A DNA stretch of 64,000 nucleotides, from the NCBI GenBank assembly GCA_900544075.1, contig UQTJ01000014.1:1-64000 (forward strand), written 5' to 3'. The first letter of the stretch is position 1. Each line of letters opens with the position of its first letter. Below the pieces are notes generated by a model. That model searched no databases. It was not told where the DNA came from and saw nothing but the letters and a program-made list of their open reading frames with translations. The translations under genes and the position numbers were made by a program. Positions 36,216-45,909 of this stretch are shown one piece after another. Origin of the DNA: an uncultured Bacteroides sp. Its GTDB lineage: Bacteria > Bacteroidota > Bacteroidia > Bacteroidales > Bacteroidaceae.

Positions 36216-36286
36216 TGGGCTATGGTGTAATGGTAACACAACAGATTCTGGTCCTGTTTTTCTAGGTTCGAATCCTAGTAGCCCAA
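36216..36286 (+). tRNA. tRNA-Gln (anticodon CUG), first copy
   Basis: A cloverleaf can be drawn by hand: acceptor TGGGCTA (36216-36222) with TAGCCCA (36279-36285); D stem GTGT/ACAC; anticodon loop TTCTGGT with CTG; T arm CTAGG-TTCGAAT-CCTAG. Position 31-39 is an A.C mismatch. No encoded CCA. It is co-transcribed with the second copy. Confidence 0.93.
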
Positions 36287-36327
36287 CTACAAAAAACATA
36301 GTTTCCAAAATAAAGGAAACAGTTCAT

Positions 36328-36398
36328 TGGGTTATGGTGTAATGGTAACACAACAGATTCTGGTCCTGTTTTTCTAGGTTCGAATCCTAGTAACCCAA
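36328..36398 (+). tRNA. tRNA-Gln (anticodon CUG), second copy
   Basis: Identical to the first copy except at one acceptor base pair: TGGGTTA (36328-36334) pairs with TAACCCA (36391-36397), so both sides changed together. The spacer between the copies has a small hairpin (GTTTCC/GGAAAC, 36301-36320) and may guide processing. Confidence 0.93.
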
Positions 36399-36402
36399 CT
36401 TT

Positions 36403-36435
36403 AAAACAGTCATTATCTAATGGCTGTTTTTTTTT
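36403..36435 (+). terminator. Terminator of the tRNA-Gln operon
   Basis: AAAACAGTCATTA pairs with TAATGGCTGTTTT (one G-U pair) and runs into nine or more T. Confidence 0.88.
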
Positions 36436-36465
36436 GTTTTTATACACTTCAGTTTCAGGCAGGAA

Positions 36466-37065
36466 TCAATAAAGTAAGAATCCTGCCACTCCACATAATA
36501 TTATAAGTAATATCGGATTTACCTTATACCTGTGTGACGCAATAAATACTGACACAAATATTATAATACTTGTAATAATACCATATAAGTCACTCCCAAA
36601 GTTTTCACTGTTCATAAGCACAAGCGCTGCCGAAGCCAACAGCCCTACCACCCCCGGACGTAATCCGTCGAACACAGCAGAAACAGAAGGGTGTTTCTGA
36701 TATTTAAGAAAGAATTTACTGATGAGAATCATAAGTATAAAAGAAGGAAGCACAACGGAACATGTAGCAACCAACGAACCTATTATTCCAACAGCATGGG
36801 AATATCCGGCATTGACAACAGCCGTATAACCCACATATGTAGCGGAATTTATACCTATAGGACCGGGAGTCATCTGGCTTATGGCAACTATATCCGTAAA
36901 CTCAGACGAGCTTAGCCAGTCATGACGTGTCACTACTTCGCCCTGTATCATTGAAAGCATGGCATAACCACCGCCGAATCCGAAAAGTCCGATTTTAAAG
37001 AATGTATAGAATAATTGAAGAAATATCATTTTAATACTTTTATTTGTAATGTTATCAATCCACAA
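36466..37065 (-). CDS. Chromate transporter, short-chain (second of pair)
   Basis: A 199-residue, single-CHR-domain membrane protein (FFKIGLFGFGGGYAMLSMIQGEVV and SQMTPGPIGINSATYVGY, both family signatures). Short CHR proteins work as pairs with opposite topology; the partner gene is just upstream on the same strand. Chromate or sulfate-like anion export is the family function; the real substrate in gut bacteria is unknown. Confidence 0.88.
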   Translation of the reverse strand: MWIDNITNKSIKMIFLQLFYTFFKIGLFGFGGGYAMLSMIQGEVVTRHDWLSSSEFTDIVAISQMTPGPIGINSATYVGYTAVVNAGYSHAVGIIGSLVATCSVVLPSFILMILISKFFLKYQKHPSVSAVFDGLRPGVVGLLASAALVLMNSENFGSDLYGIITSIIIFVSVFIASHRYKVNPILLIILCGVAGFLLY

Positions 37066-37077
37066 AATAATGCTTGA

Positions 37078-37152
37078 TGAACGCTAAACGAACAATATTC
37101 GAATACCGTTCATATGTTGTTCATTATATGTTCATTTACCGTTCACCATGCG
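37078..37152. repeat. 11-bp phased repeat with inverted arms
   Basis: TGAAC/CGAA-type units start at 37078, 37089 and 37100. Opposite TTCA units start at 37109, 37120, 37131 and 37142. It fills the gap between the two chromate transporter genes and its last unit runs into the 3' end of the upstream gene. Confidence 0.82.
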
Positions 37153-37696
37153 TCGCCTTAGACTTCTTGGCTTTATATCGTCCATAAAAATACCCCCCAA
37201 GCCCGGAGAGAATTATGACATAGATAGGTGAAAAGCCTAAAAGCCATATAAGTAACGCAGATACAACCGGAATCCATATGTTATATCTGTTTATACGTGC
37301 CGATTTTGCCATCTTGAATGTAGGAGCCGCTATCAACGCAACTACTCCCGGACGTATCCCCTTGAATATACGTTCTACCGTTTCAAGGTGCTGGAACTGA
37401 CGAAAAAACAGTGCTATTGCAAGAATAATAAGAAAAGATGGCATAATTGTACCTAAAGTCATAAAAAACGCTCCCCAGAATTTGCGAAGCTTATAACCTA
37501 TAAATATAGCAATATTCACTGCAAAAATGCCCGGAACCGTCTGCGACAAAGCCATCAAATCCAGAAATTCTTCTTTTTTAATCCATTTCCTTTTATCGAC
37601 AATTTCCGCCTCTATCAGTGGTACCATGGCATACCCTCCACCTATAGTGAAGAGTCCTATACGGAAAAATATTGTAAAATACTTCAAATACAGCAT
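37136..37696 (-). CDS. Chromate transporter, short-chain (first of pair)
   Basis: A 186-residue single-CHR-domain protein with FFRIGLFTIGGGYAMVPLIEAEIV and SQTVPGIFAVNIAIFIGYKLR. It is separated by 70 bp from its partner. Both are complete short forms, not a broken long gene, since each has its own start and a full CHR motif set. The C-terminal residues (KATHGER) are encoded by part of an 11-bp repeat. Confidence 0.88.
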   Translation of the reverse strand: MLYLKYFTIFFRIGLFTIGGGYAMVPLIEAEIVDKRKWIKKEEFLDLMALSQTVPGIFAVNIAIFIGYKLRKFWGAFFMTLGTIMPSFLIILAIALFFRQFQHLETVERIFKGIRPGVVALIAAPTFKMAKSARINRYNIWIPVVSALLIWLLGFSPIYVIILSGLGGYFYGRYKAKKSKATHGER

Positions 37697-37703
37697 GTTG
37701 AGA

Positions 37704-37731
37704 ATTAATCATTAAAAATTAATAATTAAAG
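37704..37731. repeat. 7-nt AT-rich tandem repeat (ATTAAnn)
   Basis: Four units in exact phase: ATTAATC, ATTAAAA, ATTAATA, ATTAAAG. It lies between the hybrid two-component gene and the chromate transporter pair. Confidence 0.6.
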
Positions 37732-37746
37732 ACTGAATATCGAGTT

Positions 37747-40700
37747 TTAATTATTGACAGACTTCATATAATCCCTCGGTGGAACGCCATAATATTTCTT
37801 GAATGTATCAGCAAAATATTTAGGATCGGCAAATCCCAACATATCTGAAACCTCGGATACTGTATAATCCTTGGTTTTCAGCAATATTGCAGCCTCCTGC
37901 ATTCGTATATTTCTGATAAGTTCCGCCGGCGGCTCTCCTGTCAAAGCTTTTATCTTGTTATAAAAACTTGTACGACTCATATTAACAGCAGCGCAAAGCG
38001 TGTCAACATTAAGTCCCTTACCAAGACCTTCCTTTATCAAACCTGTAACCTTACGGATAAACTCGTCGTCAAGTGTTGAAATCATCTCCGGAACATCTGT
38101 TTCGTCTGAAGAAATCTCATTATGGCTTTCGTCAAAACTGCGCTGAGGCAAAGATGCCAAAAGTTCCTGAAGCCTTTTGCGTATCAAATCTCTATTCTCG
38201 AGCACATTACTTATATTTGCCTTCAAGATTGTAATATCAAATGGCTTAACTATATACAAATCAGCTTTGGTCTTGAGCCCATCTATTATATCTTTCTTGT
38301 CACCTAATGCCGTAAGCATAATAAATGGTATATGACTGGTAGCCATGTTTCCTTTCACAGCCTTACACAAATCATGTCCATTCATAACAGGCATCATAAC
38401 ATCCGAAATTATCAAATCCGGCTGCACTTTCCTTATCTGATCAAGCGCTTCCTTACCATTTTCAACACCTGACACATGATATGTATCGGATAAAGACTGG
38501 AGAAGGAAATTCCTAAGTACATCATTATCTTCTACTATCAGAATATTTGGCGCATCTGCAGGAAGTTCTTTTACCATTACCGCAGAATCTTCATTCGATG
38601 CACCATCCTGAGAAGCTATTGTATATGCCCATCCTTCCTGAGTTACAGCATCCTTATTTTCTGCTACATCCTCATCACGATATATGTATCGGGAACTCTT
38701 TATCGGGAACGACAGATGGAAACTTGTTCCTGCATTCTCGTCGCTTGAGAAAGAAACACGTCCTTCATGGTTCTGTATCAATCTCCATGTAAGAAGCATG
38801 CCTATACCGGAACCGGTTATAAGCTGATTGGTTGCATTATAACCTCTGAACATATATTTAAACATCTTCTTCTGGTCCTTTTTCGGTATTCCTATGCCTG
38901 TATCAGTAATATCAACATTCCAGTTTCTCTTGCTGCATGAAGCTATTACACTCACAGAACCTCCCTTAGGAGTATATTTCAGCGCATTGGTAATGAGGTT
39001 TCTCAAAATAGAGTCCATCTTGTTCCTGTCTATCCATACCTCCTGTTCATCAAAATCGCTTCTATATTCAAGCCTTACTTCCTGCTGTTCCGCATAATTC
39101 CTGAACTGCTGCAGATATTCCTTAAAATATGAATTCAGTTCACACTTTCTGACTATAACCTGCGGGCTGTACAGTTCCTCCTTCTGGAAGTTCATAAGTT
39201 TATTTGCCAGCTCAGAAAGATTATCTGTACTCTGCATTGCAAGATTTATGTTCTTCGTGCCTTCTTCAGAAAGTTTTTCCTTCCTCAGGATTTCTCCTAA
39301 CGGAGCCTTGATAAGAGTCAACGGAGTTCTGATATCATGAGCCGTATGAATAAAGAAATTTATCTTCTCCTGAGAGATACGTCTGTCCTTCTTTATCATC
39401 TTATACCTGTAAAGCGAAAAGGCTGCTCCGGAAATAAGAACTATATAAAGCAATATAGCCCATGGAGTAAGCCACAAAGGACTTTCTATGACAATACTTA
39501 TACTTCTTTCTTCCAACAACTGATTATTATCAAGAAGTATGGCTCTGATTCTGAGTTTATATTCTCCCGGCGAAAGGTTTGTATATTTTATCATACCATC
39601 TTCGCTCGGAGTACTCCATTCGTCGAAGAATCCTTCCAGTTTCCAGGTATAATATATGTTCGAAGGATTGTCATAGTTTACTGAGGATACATTAATAGAG
39701 AATGTATTCTGGTTATATTTCAGTTCTAAAGACGATGTTTCGTTCAGCATTTTCTTCAGTGGAGAACCTTTCTCTCCCGGATATACCGGCCTGTACATTA
39801 TACTGAGATTATCCAGAACCATATGCGAAGAGAAAAACTCCGGCAGTCGCATACTGTCAGCCAATACTATAGCACCTTCATTACTGCCGAGAATTATCTC
39901 ACCATAACCTGTATTGACAGCAGCTCCCTGATTGAAGTTATATGCAGCAAGTCCCTGTTCCCCTGTCCAGTTATTGAACAGATTATCTTTTACATCGAAC
40001 AGTGATATTCCGTTTTCAGTACCTAAAACTATATTGCCAAACTTATTTTCAACTATGCTGTATATGTTATTTGTTATCAGACTACAGTTTGCAGTGGTAT
40101 AATGTTTTACTGTTTCCGAAGAATTGTCAATAATATACAGACCGTTTCCGTAAGTGCCCACAAAAGTATAATTCCCGTTTTCAGTTATATATATGGAGTT
40201 TACGCAACACGATTCCTGCTCCATTATAAACTTTTCAAACTTGCCTTCTGCCTTATGGAAGATATATAATCCGTTTATCGTACCTACCCACAATGTTCCT
40301 CTATTCCTCTCTTTAATACACGTTATTGGATAAGTAGACGGATAGACGTTCGAACGTTTTTTCCTGTCATCATACGATCTCAAACTTTGGAAACCACCTC
40401 CCCAGAGTATATTGTCCGAATCTTTAAATATACTTCTTACATATTTATCCGGAATTTCACTGTTGTCCGACGTGAACTGCACAGCATAATTCACATCACC
40501 ATCACTCTTTTTTATTCTGTATATACCGGACATATACCCTCCTGCCAGTATCACTCCTGGTTTATATTCGCAAAGTGATGTAAATATATGATTGTCATTT
40601 TTCGAGTTTCTTACAAATGCAGACAAATAGCTTATCCACTTCCCGGCAGACCTGTCGTAACAACTTATTCCATTACTTGTTGCATACCACACATCGCCTT

Positions 40701-41796
40701 CAGAATCAGTCATTATGGCATTGATTCTGTTATCTATAAGTGAATTTGAATTATCTTTCGAATGCCTTATCCACTCATACGGCTGATATTTTTCTGTATA
40801 AACGGTAATACCTGTAGGATAAATCACATTCCATATTCTACCATCATGGTCAATGCATAAATCTTTTATAATACTACCGTTCATTCTGTTAAGCCTTGAA
40901 TAGTCTTCAGTAAGGAAAGTCGAGAAAATTCTATTTCTCAAATCCAACCTATACACTCCGTCACCATCGGTAGCTATAAGAACCTCACTGCCAGAGCTGC
41001 CATATGGTTTTATGGTGTTTATGCTTACATCAGTCAGCTTTCTACCCATATTGTACAAAGCTCCATTATTGGTATCATATAAGAATAACCCCTCTGTCAG
41101 GCTATTAATTACCAGAAAGTCAGACTCCTTATGATAATAAATATAGTCTATAAGCCCTATATTTTCCAAATTCAGGATACTGAACTTAGCCTTTTTAAAG
41201 TCAGCAGAAGATAAATCTGCCTTATATACATGCTTCTTTGAAGCTAAGAAATATTCTCCTTTTACTTTGGCTTCAGATATATACGAAATTTCCTCGTCGG
41301 TAACATCTTTTACACATGAAATACTGTCATTATCTATATTATAAAGTATAATATCTTTATCACTGCACATCAGAACCTCACCTTGTCCAAAATAAAATGC
41401 TGATACCGGCAAGTTCTTATATTGTGGAAAAACAGTTTTCATATCGAATACAAGACGGAATGAATCTTTCATCTCATCATATCTGAATATATAGCCATCC
41501 TTTCCTATTTCCCACAATTTGTTTTTTTCATCTGCGTACAACATATTAAGATTTGGATAAAAGTTCACAACATCATCATTCTTCATCAACTGATAATGTT
41601 TGAAATTCTTTCCATCGAATCTGTCTACACCCTTATGTGTGAGCACCCACATATATCCCTGCTCTCCCTGGCATATGGAAAGAACACGACGGCTGCTCAA
41701 ACCGTCTTTCATATCAATGTACTTGTATATCTGAGAATATGAACTGAATATACATGAGAAAATTATGATAAATGTTAGGATAAATCTATAAAACAT
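37747..41796 (-). CDS. Hybrid two-component system regulator (HTCS)
   Basis: A 1349-residue protein. After a signal peptide (residues 1-22), two seven-bladed Reg_prop propellers and a Y_Y_Y domain form the periplasmic sensor (to about 765). A transmembrane helix follows (TPWAILLYIVLISGAAFSLY, about 770-792), then HisKA with the H-box HDIRTPLTLIK (near 820), HATPase (near 930-1040), a receiver domain with Asp in LIISDVMMPVMNG (near 1131) and a C-terminal AraC-type HTH (about 1245-1345). HTCS proteins usually sense oligosaccharides and switch on a polysaccharide utilisation locus. No susC/susD pair or glycoside hydrolase lies nearby, so its target is unknown. The domain order is full length. 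Confidence 0.95.
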   Translation of the reverse strand: MFYRFILTFIIIFSCIFSSYSQIYKYIDMKDGLSSRRVLSICQGEQGYMWVLTHKGVDRFDGKNFKHYQLMKNDDVVNFYPNLNMLYADEKNKLWEIGKDGYIFRYDEMKDSFRLVFDMKTVFPQYKNLPVSAFYFGQGEVLMCSDKDIILYNIDNDSISCVKDVTDEEISYISEAKVKGEYFLASKKHVYKADLSSADFKKAKFSILNLENIGLIDYIYYHKESDFLVINSLTEGLFLYDTNNGALYNMGRKLTDVSINTIKPYGSSGSEVLIATDGDGVYRLDLRNRIFSTFLTEDYSRLNRMNGSIIKDLCIDHDGRIWNVIYPTGITVYTEKYQPYEWIRHSKDNSNSLIDNRINAIMTDSEGDVWYATSNGISCYDRSAGKWISYLSAFVRNSKNDNHIFTSLCEYKPGVILAGGYMSGIYRIKKSDGDVNYAVQFTSDNSEIPDKYVRSIFKDSDNILWGGGFQSLRSYDDRKKRSNVYPSTYPITCIKERNRGTLWVGTINGLYIFHKAEGKFEKFIMEQESCCVNSIYITENGNYTFVGTYGNGLYIIDNSSETVKHYTTANCSLITNNIYSIVENKFGNIVLGTENGISLFDVKDNLFNNWTGEQGLAAYNFNQGAAVNTGYGEIILGSNEGAIVLADSMRLPEFFSSHMVLDNLSIMYRPVYPGEKGSPLKKMLNETSSLELKYNQNTFSINVSSVNYDNPSNIYYTWKLEGFFDEWSTPSEDGMIKYTNLSPGEYKLRIRAILLDNNQLLEERSISIVIESPLWLTPWAILLYIVLISGAAFSLYRYKMIKKDRRISQEKINFFIHTAHDIRTPLTLIKAPLGEILRKEKLSEEGTKNINLAMQSTDNLSELANKLMNFQKEELYSPQVIVRKCELNSYFKEYLQQFRNYAEQQEVRLEYRSDFDEQEVWIDRNKMDSILRNLITNALKYTPKGGSVSVIASCSKRNWNVDITDTGIGIPKKDQKKMFKYMFRGYNATNQLITGSGIGMLLTWRLIQNHEGRVSFSSDENAGTSFHLSFPIKSSRYIYRDEDVAENKDAVTQEGWAYTIASQDGASNEDSAVMVKELPADAPNILIVEDNDVLRNFLLQSLSDTYHVSGVENGKEALDQIRKVQPDLIISDVMMPVMNGHDLCKAVKGNMATSHIPFIMLTALGDKKDIIDGLKTKADLYIVKPFDITILKANISNVLENRDLIRKRLQELLASLPQRSFDESHNEISSDETDVPEMISTLDDEFIRKVTGLIKEGLGKGLNVDTLCAAVNMSRTSFYNKIKALTGEPPAELIRNIRMQEAAILLKTKDYTVSEVSDMLGFADPKYFADTFKKYYGVPPRDYMKSVNN

Positions 41797-41859
41797 GGCA
41801 TTATGAAGTTATACATTGCAAATGTCGCTAAAAATGATTGGAAAACAAAATAAAACGAA

Positions 41860-41897
41860 AAAAAGGTTTTCCCGATTTTACCCGGAAAAACCTTTTT
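41860..41897 (-). terminator. Terminator of purL
   Basis: AAAAAGGTTTTCC pairs with GGAAAAACCTTTTT across a short loop, with A and T runs on both sides. It lies 50 nt after the purL stop on the minus strand. Confidence 0.8.
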
Positions 41898-41948
41898 GTT
41901 TTAGTATTATAGTATTAATAGGAGGTATCAGCCTGCCTTATAACTATT

Positions 41949-44900
41949 TTACTTCTTTATTTTCTCTTCTACCCACTTGCGAGCATTTACGAATGCTTCC
42001 ATCCATGGAGTAATCTGGTCTTCACCAAGACGTTCAGCAGGATAATAAGCATTTTCCCATGGGAAGCAAGCTCTTTCCAGGTGTGGCATCATTGCAAGAT
42101 GACGTCCGTTCTGTGAAGCAATACCGGCTACGCTGTAGTCTGAACCGTTAGGGTTACCCGGATATTCATCGTATGAATATTTCAGAACTACGTTGTAGTG
42201 GTCTTCAGGATAAGGCAATGAGAACTTACCTTCTCCGTGAGCTACCCAGATACCGAGCTTAGAACCGCTCAATGAGCCGAACATAACGCTGCGGTTCATA
42301 GGAACTGTCACGCCGAGGAAGTTAGATTCAAACTTGTGTGAGTCGTTATGAAGCATCTTACCTTTCTTCTTGTCTTCAGGAGTAATAAGTCCGAGTTCCA
42401 TCATCAGCTGGCAACCGTTACATACACCGAGTGACAAAGTATCCTCACGTGCATAGAAGTTGTCAAGAGCAGCCTTAGCCTTAGGATTGAACAGGAAGCT
42501 GCCGGCCCATCCCTTGGCAGAACCAAGAACGTCAGAGTTAGAGAATCCACCGCAGAATACAATCATGTTGATGTCTTCCAGTGTTTCGCGTCCGCTTACA
42601 AGGTCAGTCATTGTAACGTCCTTAACATCGAATCCTGCAAGGTAAAGCATGTATGCCATTTCACGTTCACCGTTAGTACCTTTCTCGCGGATGATTGCAG
42701 CCTTGATACCGCTTGGAGTACGACGGTCCGGGTCAAGTCCGAACTGAGAAAGCTTACCTGTGAATGAAGGATTGAACGCAAATTCTATTGGCTGCTGCTT
42801 GTAGTTCTCGAAACGTTTCTTAGCGCATCCGTTCATGCTCTGATGACGGTCCATCAGGTATGAAGTAGAATACCATACGTCGCGCAGATAGTCGATACCG
42901 AACTGGTAAGTTGCGCCATCCTTAGAAACGAGGATATGACGTTCTTCTGTCGGTTTACCAAGTTTCACGAAGCCAACGCCTGCATCTTCAAGAATCTTCT
43001 TGACTTCAGCCTTGTTCTTATCTGCCACCTGTATAACGATACCCGGATTTTCAGCAAACAGAATCTTGACGATATCATCACACTTAATCTTGTCAAGTTC
43101 GATTTCCATACCGCCTTCTGTGTTAGCGAAACACATTTCAAGCAATGTAGTGATAAGACCACCTGCAGAGATATCGTGACCTGCAAGAATCAGCCCCTTG
43201 TTGATAAGTTCCTGAACTGCAAGGAATGCATCGCGGAAGTATTCCGGGTTCTGAACTGTAGGAACATCGCTACCTACCTTGTTCAGACTCTGCGCAAAAG
43301 CAGAACCTCCAAGACGCAACTGGTCGAAACTGAAGTCTATATGATAGAATGTAGATTTTTCCTTATTAACCATAACAGGAGAAACGACTTTCTTCACGTC
43401 GCTTACTTCGCCACCTGCAGAAACGATTACCGTTCCCGGGCTGATAATCTTTTCTCCGTTAGGATATTTCTGAGTCATTGACAATGAGTCCTTACCTGTA
43501 GGAACGTTTATCTGAAGTGAGCAGCAGAAGTCAGACAAAGCCTTCACAGCTGTATAAAGTCTTGCATCTTCACCCTCCTGTGAGCGGCAAGGCCACATCC
43601 AGTTGGCAGAAAGAGAAATGCTGTCCATACCGTCTGCCAATGGAGCCCAAACAAGGTTTGTCAGAGCTTCAGACACAGCAAGAACAGAACCTGCAGCCGG
43701 GTCGGCAAGTGCAGCCTGAGGAGCGTGACCGATAGCTGTTGCGATACCGGCATTTCCACGATAGTCGAGAGCTACGACACCGCAGTCGCTCAATGGCAAC
43801 TGAAGTTCACCCTGGCACTGCTGACGTGCTATCTTACCTGTTACCGAACGGTCAACCTTGTTAGTCAACCAGTCCTTACAAGCTACAGCCTCAAGCTGAA
43901 GAACAGTTCTTACGTATTCGTTCAGTTTTGCCGCATCGTATGATACATTTTCATATTTACGTTCTACGGTCTTGTCAACCATATATGTCTTAGGAGAAGA
44001 ACCGAACATCTGGTCTACAGCCAGGTCGAACGGACGAACGCCGTCAGCCTGTTCGAATGCGAAACGGTGGTCGCCTGTAGTCTCACCGACAACGTACATA
44101 GGAGCACGTTCACGTTCAGCTATCTTTTTAACATGTTCTATTGCCTTTTCGTCGATAAGCAATCCCATACGTTCCTGTGATTCGTTTGCGATGATTTCCT
44201 TGGCAGAAAGAGTTTCGTCACCGATAGGAAGTTTGTCCATGTGGATAAGACCGCCACATTCTTCAACAAGCTCTGAAAGACAGTTTACGTGACCTGCCGA
44301 ACCGTGGTCGTGGATAGAAACGATTGGGTTTTCATCTTCTTCGCAAAGTGAACGGACCACGTTGTAAGCACGTTTCTGCATTTCAGCGTTGGCACGCTGT
44401 ACGGCGTTAAGTTCGATACCTGAAGAGTAACGTCCTGTTTCTACAGAAGATACAGAACCACCACCAAGACCGATACGGTAGTTGTCACCACCAAGAACCA
44501 CTACTTCGTTACCTGCCTCAGGGCTACCTTTCAAACAGTCACGCTGAGTACCGTAACCCACACCACCGGCAAGCATGATAACCTTGTCGTAAGCATACTT
44601 TTCATTGTTTTCCTGATGTTCGAATGTAAGTACAGAACCACAGATAAGCGGCTGACCGAACTTGTTACCGAAGTCAGAAGCACCGTTTGAAGCCTTGATA
44701 AGAATCTGTTCAGGAGTCTGATACAACCACTGGCGTACAGGAAGAATGTTTTCCCATTCGCGACCTTCTTCCGAACGAGGATAAGAAGTCATGTAAACGG
44801 CTGTACCTGCGATAGGCCAAGAACCTTTACCACCACCCATACGGTCGCGGATTTCACCACCTGTACCAGTCGAAGCACCATTGAACGGTTCTACAGTTGT

Positions 44901-45656
44901 AGGGAAGTTGTGAGTTTCTGCCTTAAGAGAAATAACAGTCTTGATATCTTTGATTACGAAATAGTCAGAAGTAGAGTGGTCTTTCGGAGCGAACTGTTCT
45001 ACAACAGGACCTTCTGCGAATGCCACATTGTCCTTGTAGGCTGAGATAATCTTGTTAGGATTTTCGTTTGTGGTTTTCTTAATCATCTGGAAGAGTGATG
45101 ATTCCATTTCCTGTCCATCGATGATGAATGTACCACCGAAGATTTTGTGACGGCAGTGCTCTGAGTTAATCTGTGCGAAACCGAACACTTCGGAGTCTGT
45201 AAGCTTGCGTCCAAGGTCTTTTTCCACTTTAAGCAGATAGTCCATTTCTTCACGTGACAGTGCCAGACCTTCCTGCTCGTTATATTCTTCCAGGTTTTCT
45301 ATGTAAACGATAGGCTGCGGTTTGATATTCACATCAAATATTTCCTGGTTCAAGCCTTTGTACATACGCTGAAGCATAGGGTCGTATTCAGCGTTTTCAT
45401 CTTTTACAGGGAAATATTCTTCAATACGGCGTACACCGCTTATACCCATATTTTGAGTGATTTCTACGGCATTTGTACTCCATGGAGTAATCATTTCTCG
45501 GCGAGGACCGATAAAACATCCCTTCAGGTTATCTTCTGTTTCTACAGTAGCGTCACTGTAAAGCCAGCATAACTTCTTGATGTCTTCCGAATTCAATTCC
45601 TGACTGCATGCAGTAGCAATCACGCTTTTGCTTGGGGTTCTGAAAAATAGAATCAT
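41949..45656 (-). CDS. purL: Phosphoribosylformylglycinamidine synthase, large type
   Basis: A 1235-residue cytoplasmic enzyme that converts FGAR to FGAM with glutamine and ATP, the fourth step of purine synthesis. The synthetase part carries FAQINSEHCRHKIF (near 165-178) and the ATP-binding loop around GAGTGTGGEIRDR-like residues. The C-terminal class I glutaminase has its nucleophile Cys in LSLGVCNGCQLMMELG (near 1095) and a later catalytic HGEGKF region. This is the single-chain form typical of Proteobacteria and Bacteroidetes. It has an unusually long leader with its own promoter. Confidence 0.96.
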   Translation of the reverse strand: MILFFRTPSKSVIATACSQELNSEDIKKLCWLYSDATVETEDNLKGCFIGPRREMITPWSTNAVEITQNMGISGVRRIEEYFPVKDENAEYDPMLQRMYKGLNQEIFDVNIKPQPIVYIENLEEYNEQEGLALSREEMDYLLKVEKDLGRKLTDSEVFGFAQINSEHCRHKIFGGTFIIDGQEMESSLFQMIKKTTNENPNKIISAYKDNVAFAEGPVVEQFAPKDHSTSDYFVIKDIKTVISLKAETHNFPTTVEPFNGASTGTGGEIRDRMGGGKGSWPIAGTAVYMTSYPRSEEGREWENILPVRQWLYQTPEQILIKASNGASDFGNKFGQPLICGSVLTFEHQENNEKYAYDKVIMLAGGVGYGTQRDCLKGSPEAGNEVVVLGGDNYRIGLGGGSVSSVETGRYSSGIELNAVQRANAEMQKRAYNVVRSLCEEDENPIVSIHDHGSAGHVNCLSELVEECGGLIHMDKLPIGDETLSAKEIIANESQERMGLLIDEKAIEHVKKIAERERAPMYVVGETTGDHRFAFEQADGVRPFDLAVDQMFGSSPKTYMVDKTVERKYENVSYDAAKLNEYVRTVLQLEAVACKDWLTNKVDRSVTGKIARQQCQGELQLPLSDCGVVALDYRGNAGIATAIGHAPQAALADPAAGSVLAVSEALTNLVWAPLADGMDSISLSANWMWPCRSQEGEDARLYTAVKALSDFCCSLQINVPTGKDSLSMTQKYPNGEKIISPGTVIVSAGGEVSDVKKVVSPVMVNKEKSTFYHIDFSFDQLRLGGSAFAQSLNKVGSDVPTVQNPEYFRDAFLAVQELINKGLILAGHDISAGGLITTLLEMCFANTEGGMEIELDKIKCDDIVKILFAENPGIVIQVADKNKAEVKKILEDAGVGFVKLGKPTEERHILVSKDGATYQFGIDYLRDVWYSTSYLMDRHQSMNGCAKKRFENYKQQPIEFAFNPSFTGKLSQFGLDPDRRTPSGIKAAIIREKGTNGEREMAYMLYLAGFDVKDVTMTDLVSGRETLEDINMIVFCGGFSNSDVLGSAKGWAGSFLFNPKAKAALDNFYAREDTLSLGVCNGCQLMMELGLITPEDKKKGKMLHNDSHKFESNFLGVTVPMNRSVMFGSLSGSKLGIWVAHGEGKFSLPYPEDHYNVVLKYSYDEYPGNPNGSDYSVAGIASQNGRHLAMMPHLERACFPWENAYYPAERLGEDQITPWMEAFVNARKWVEEKIKK

Positions 45657-45819
45657 ATACTTATTATTTAATTGAATTTTGTATCAATCAGTGCTTTATA
45701 TATAAAGACCGGCAGGCTTGAAAAAAACGCTTCGTCGTTTTTTTTGATGTTATGACGCGGTGTCTGAAAGACATGCATTTTCCCAACCTACAGGCTTTTT
45801 ATATTAAAACTTATTATTA
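45657..45819 (-). promoter_or_regulatory. Long purL leader with an internal terminator-like hairpin
   Basis: Between the inferred start near 45819 and the purL ATG lie about 163 nt. They hold a TGTCT-TTC-AGACA hairpin, then AAAAAAACG pairing with CGTTTTTTT (45744-45736 with 45729-45721), followed by T, and a CTTTATATATAAAG palindrome. This could be an attenuator or an unrecognised riboswitch, or a separate short RNA ending before purL. It does not match any purine, PRPP or ZTP riboswitch core that I can recall. Confidence 0.5.
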
Positions 45820-45825
45820 TGTGTG

Positions 45826-45833
45826 CAAAGTTA
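45826..45833 (-). promoter_or_regulatory. Promoter -7 element of purL
   Basis: The minus strand reads TAACTTTG then C, an exact TAnnTTTG match. The -33 element is unclear. Confidence 0.6.
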
Positions 45834-45909
45834 CATAAAAGCCAATTGTTACGAAAGAAAATCAATATTAAATATAGGTACTTTCACAAAAAAGTATCAT
45901 CTTTGCATT

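Noticed and set aside
36466..37696. A frameshifted, broken long chromate transporter
   Set aside because: Each half is a complete single-domain protein with its own start and signature; short CHR proteins normally come in pairs.
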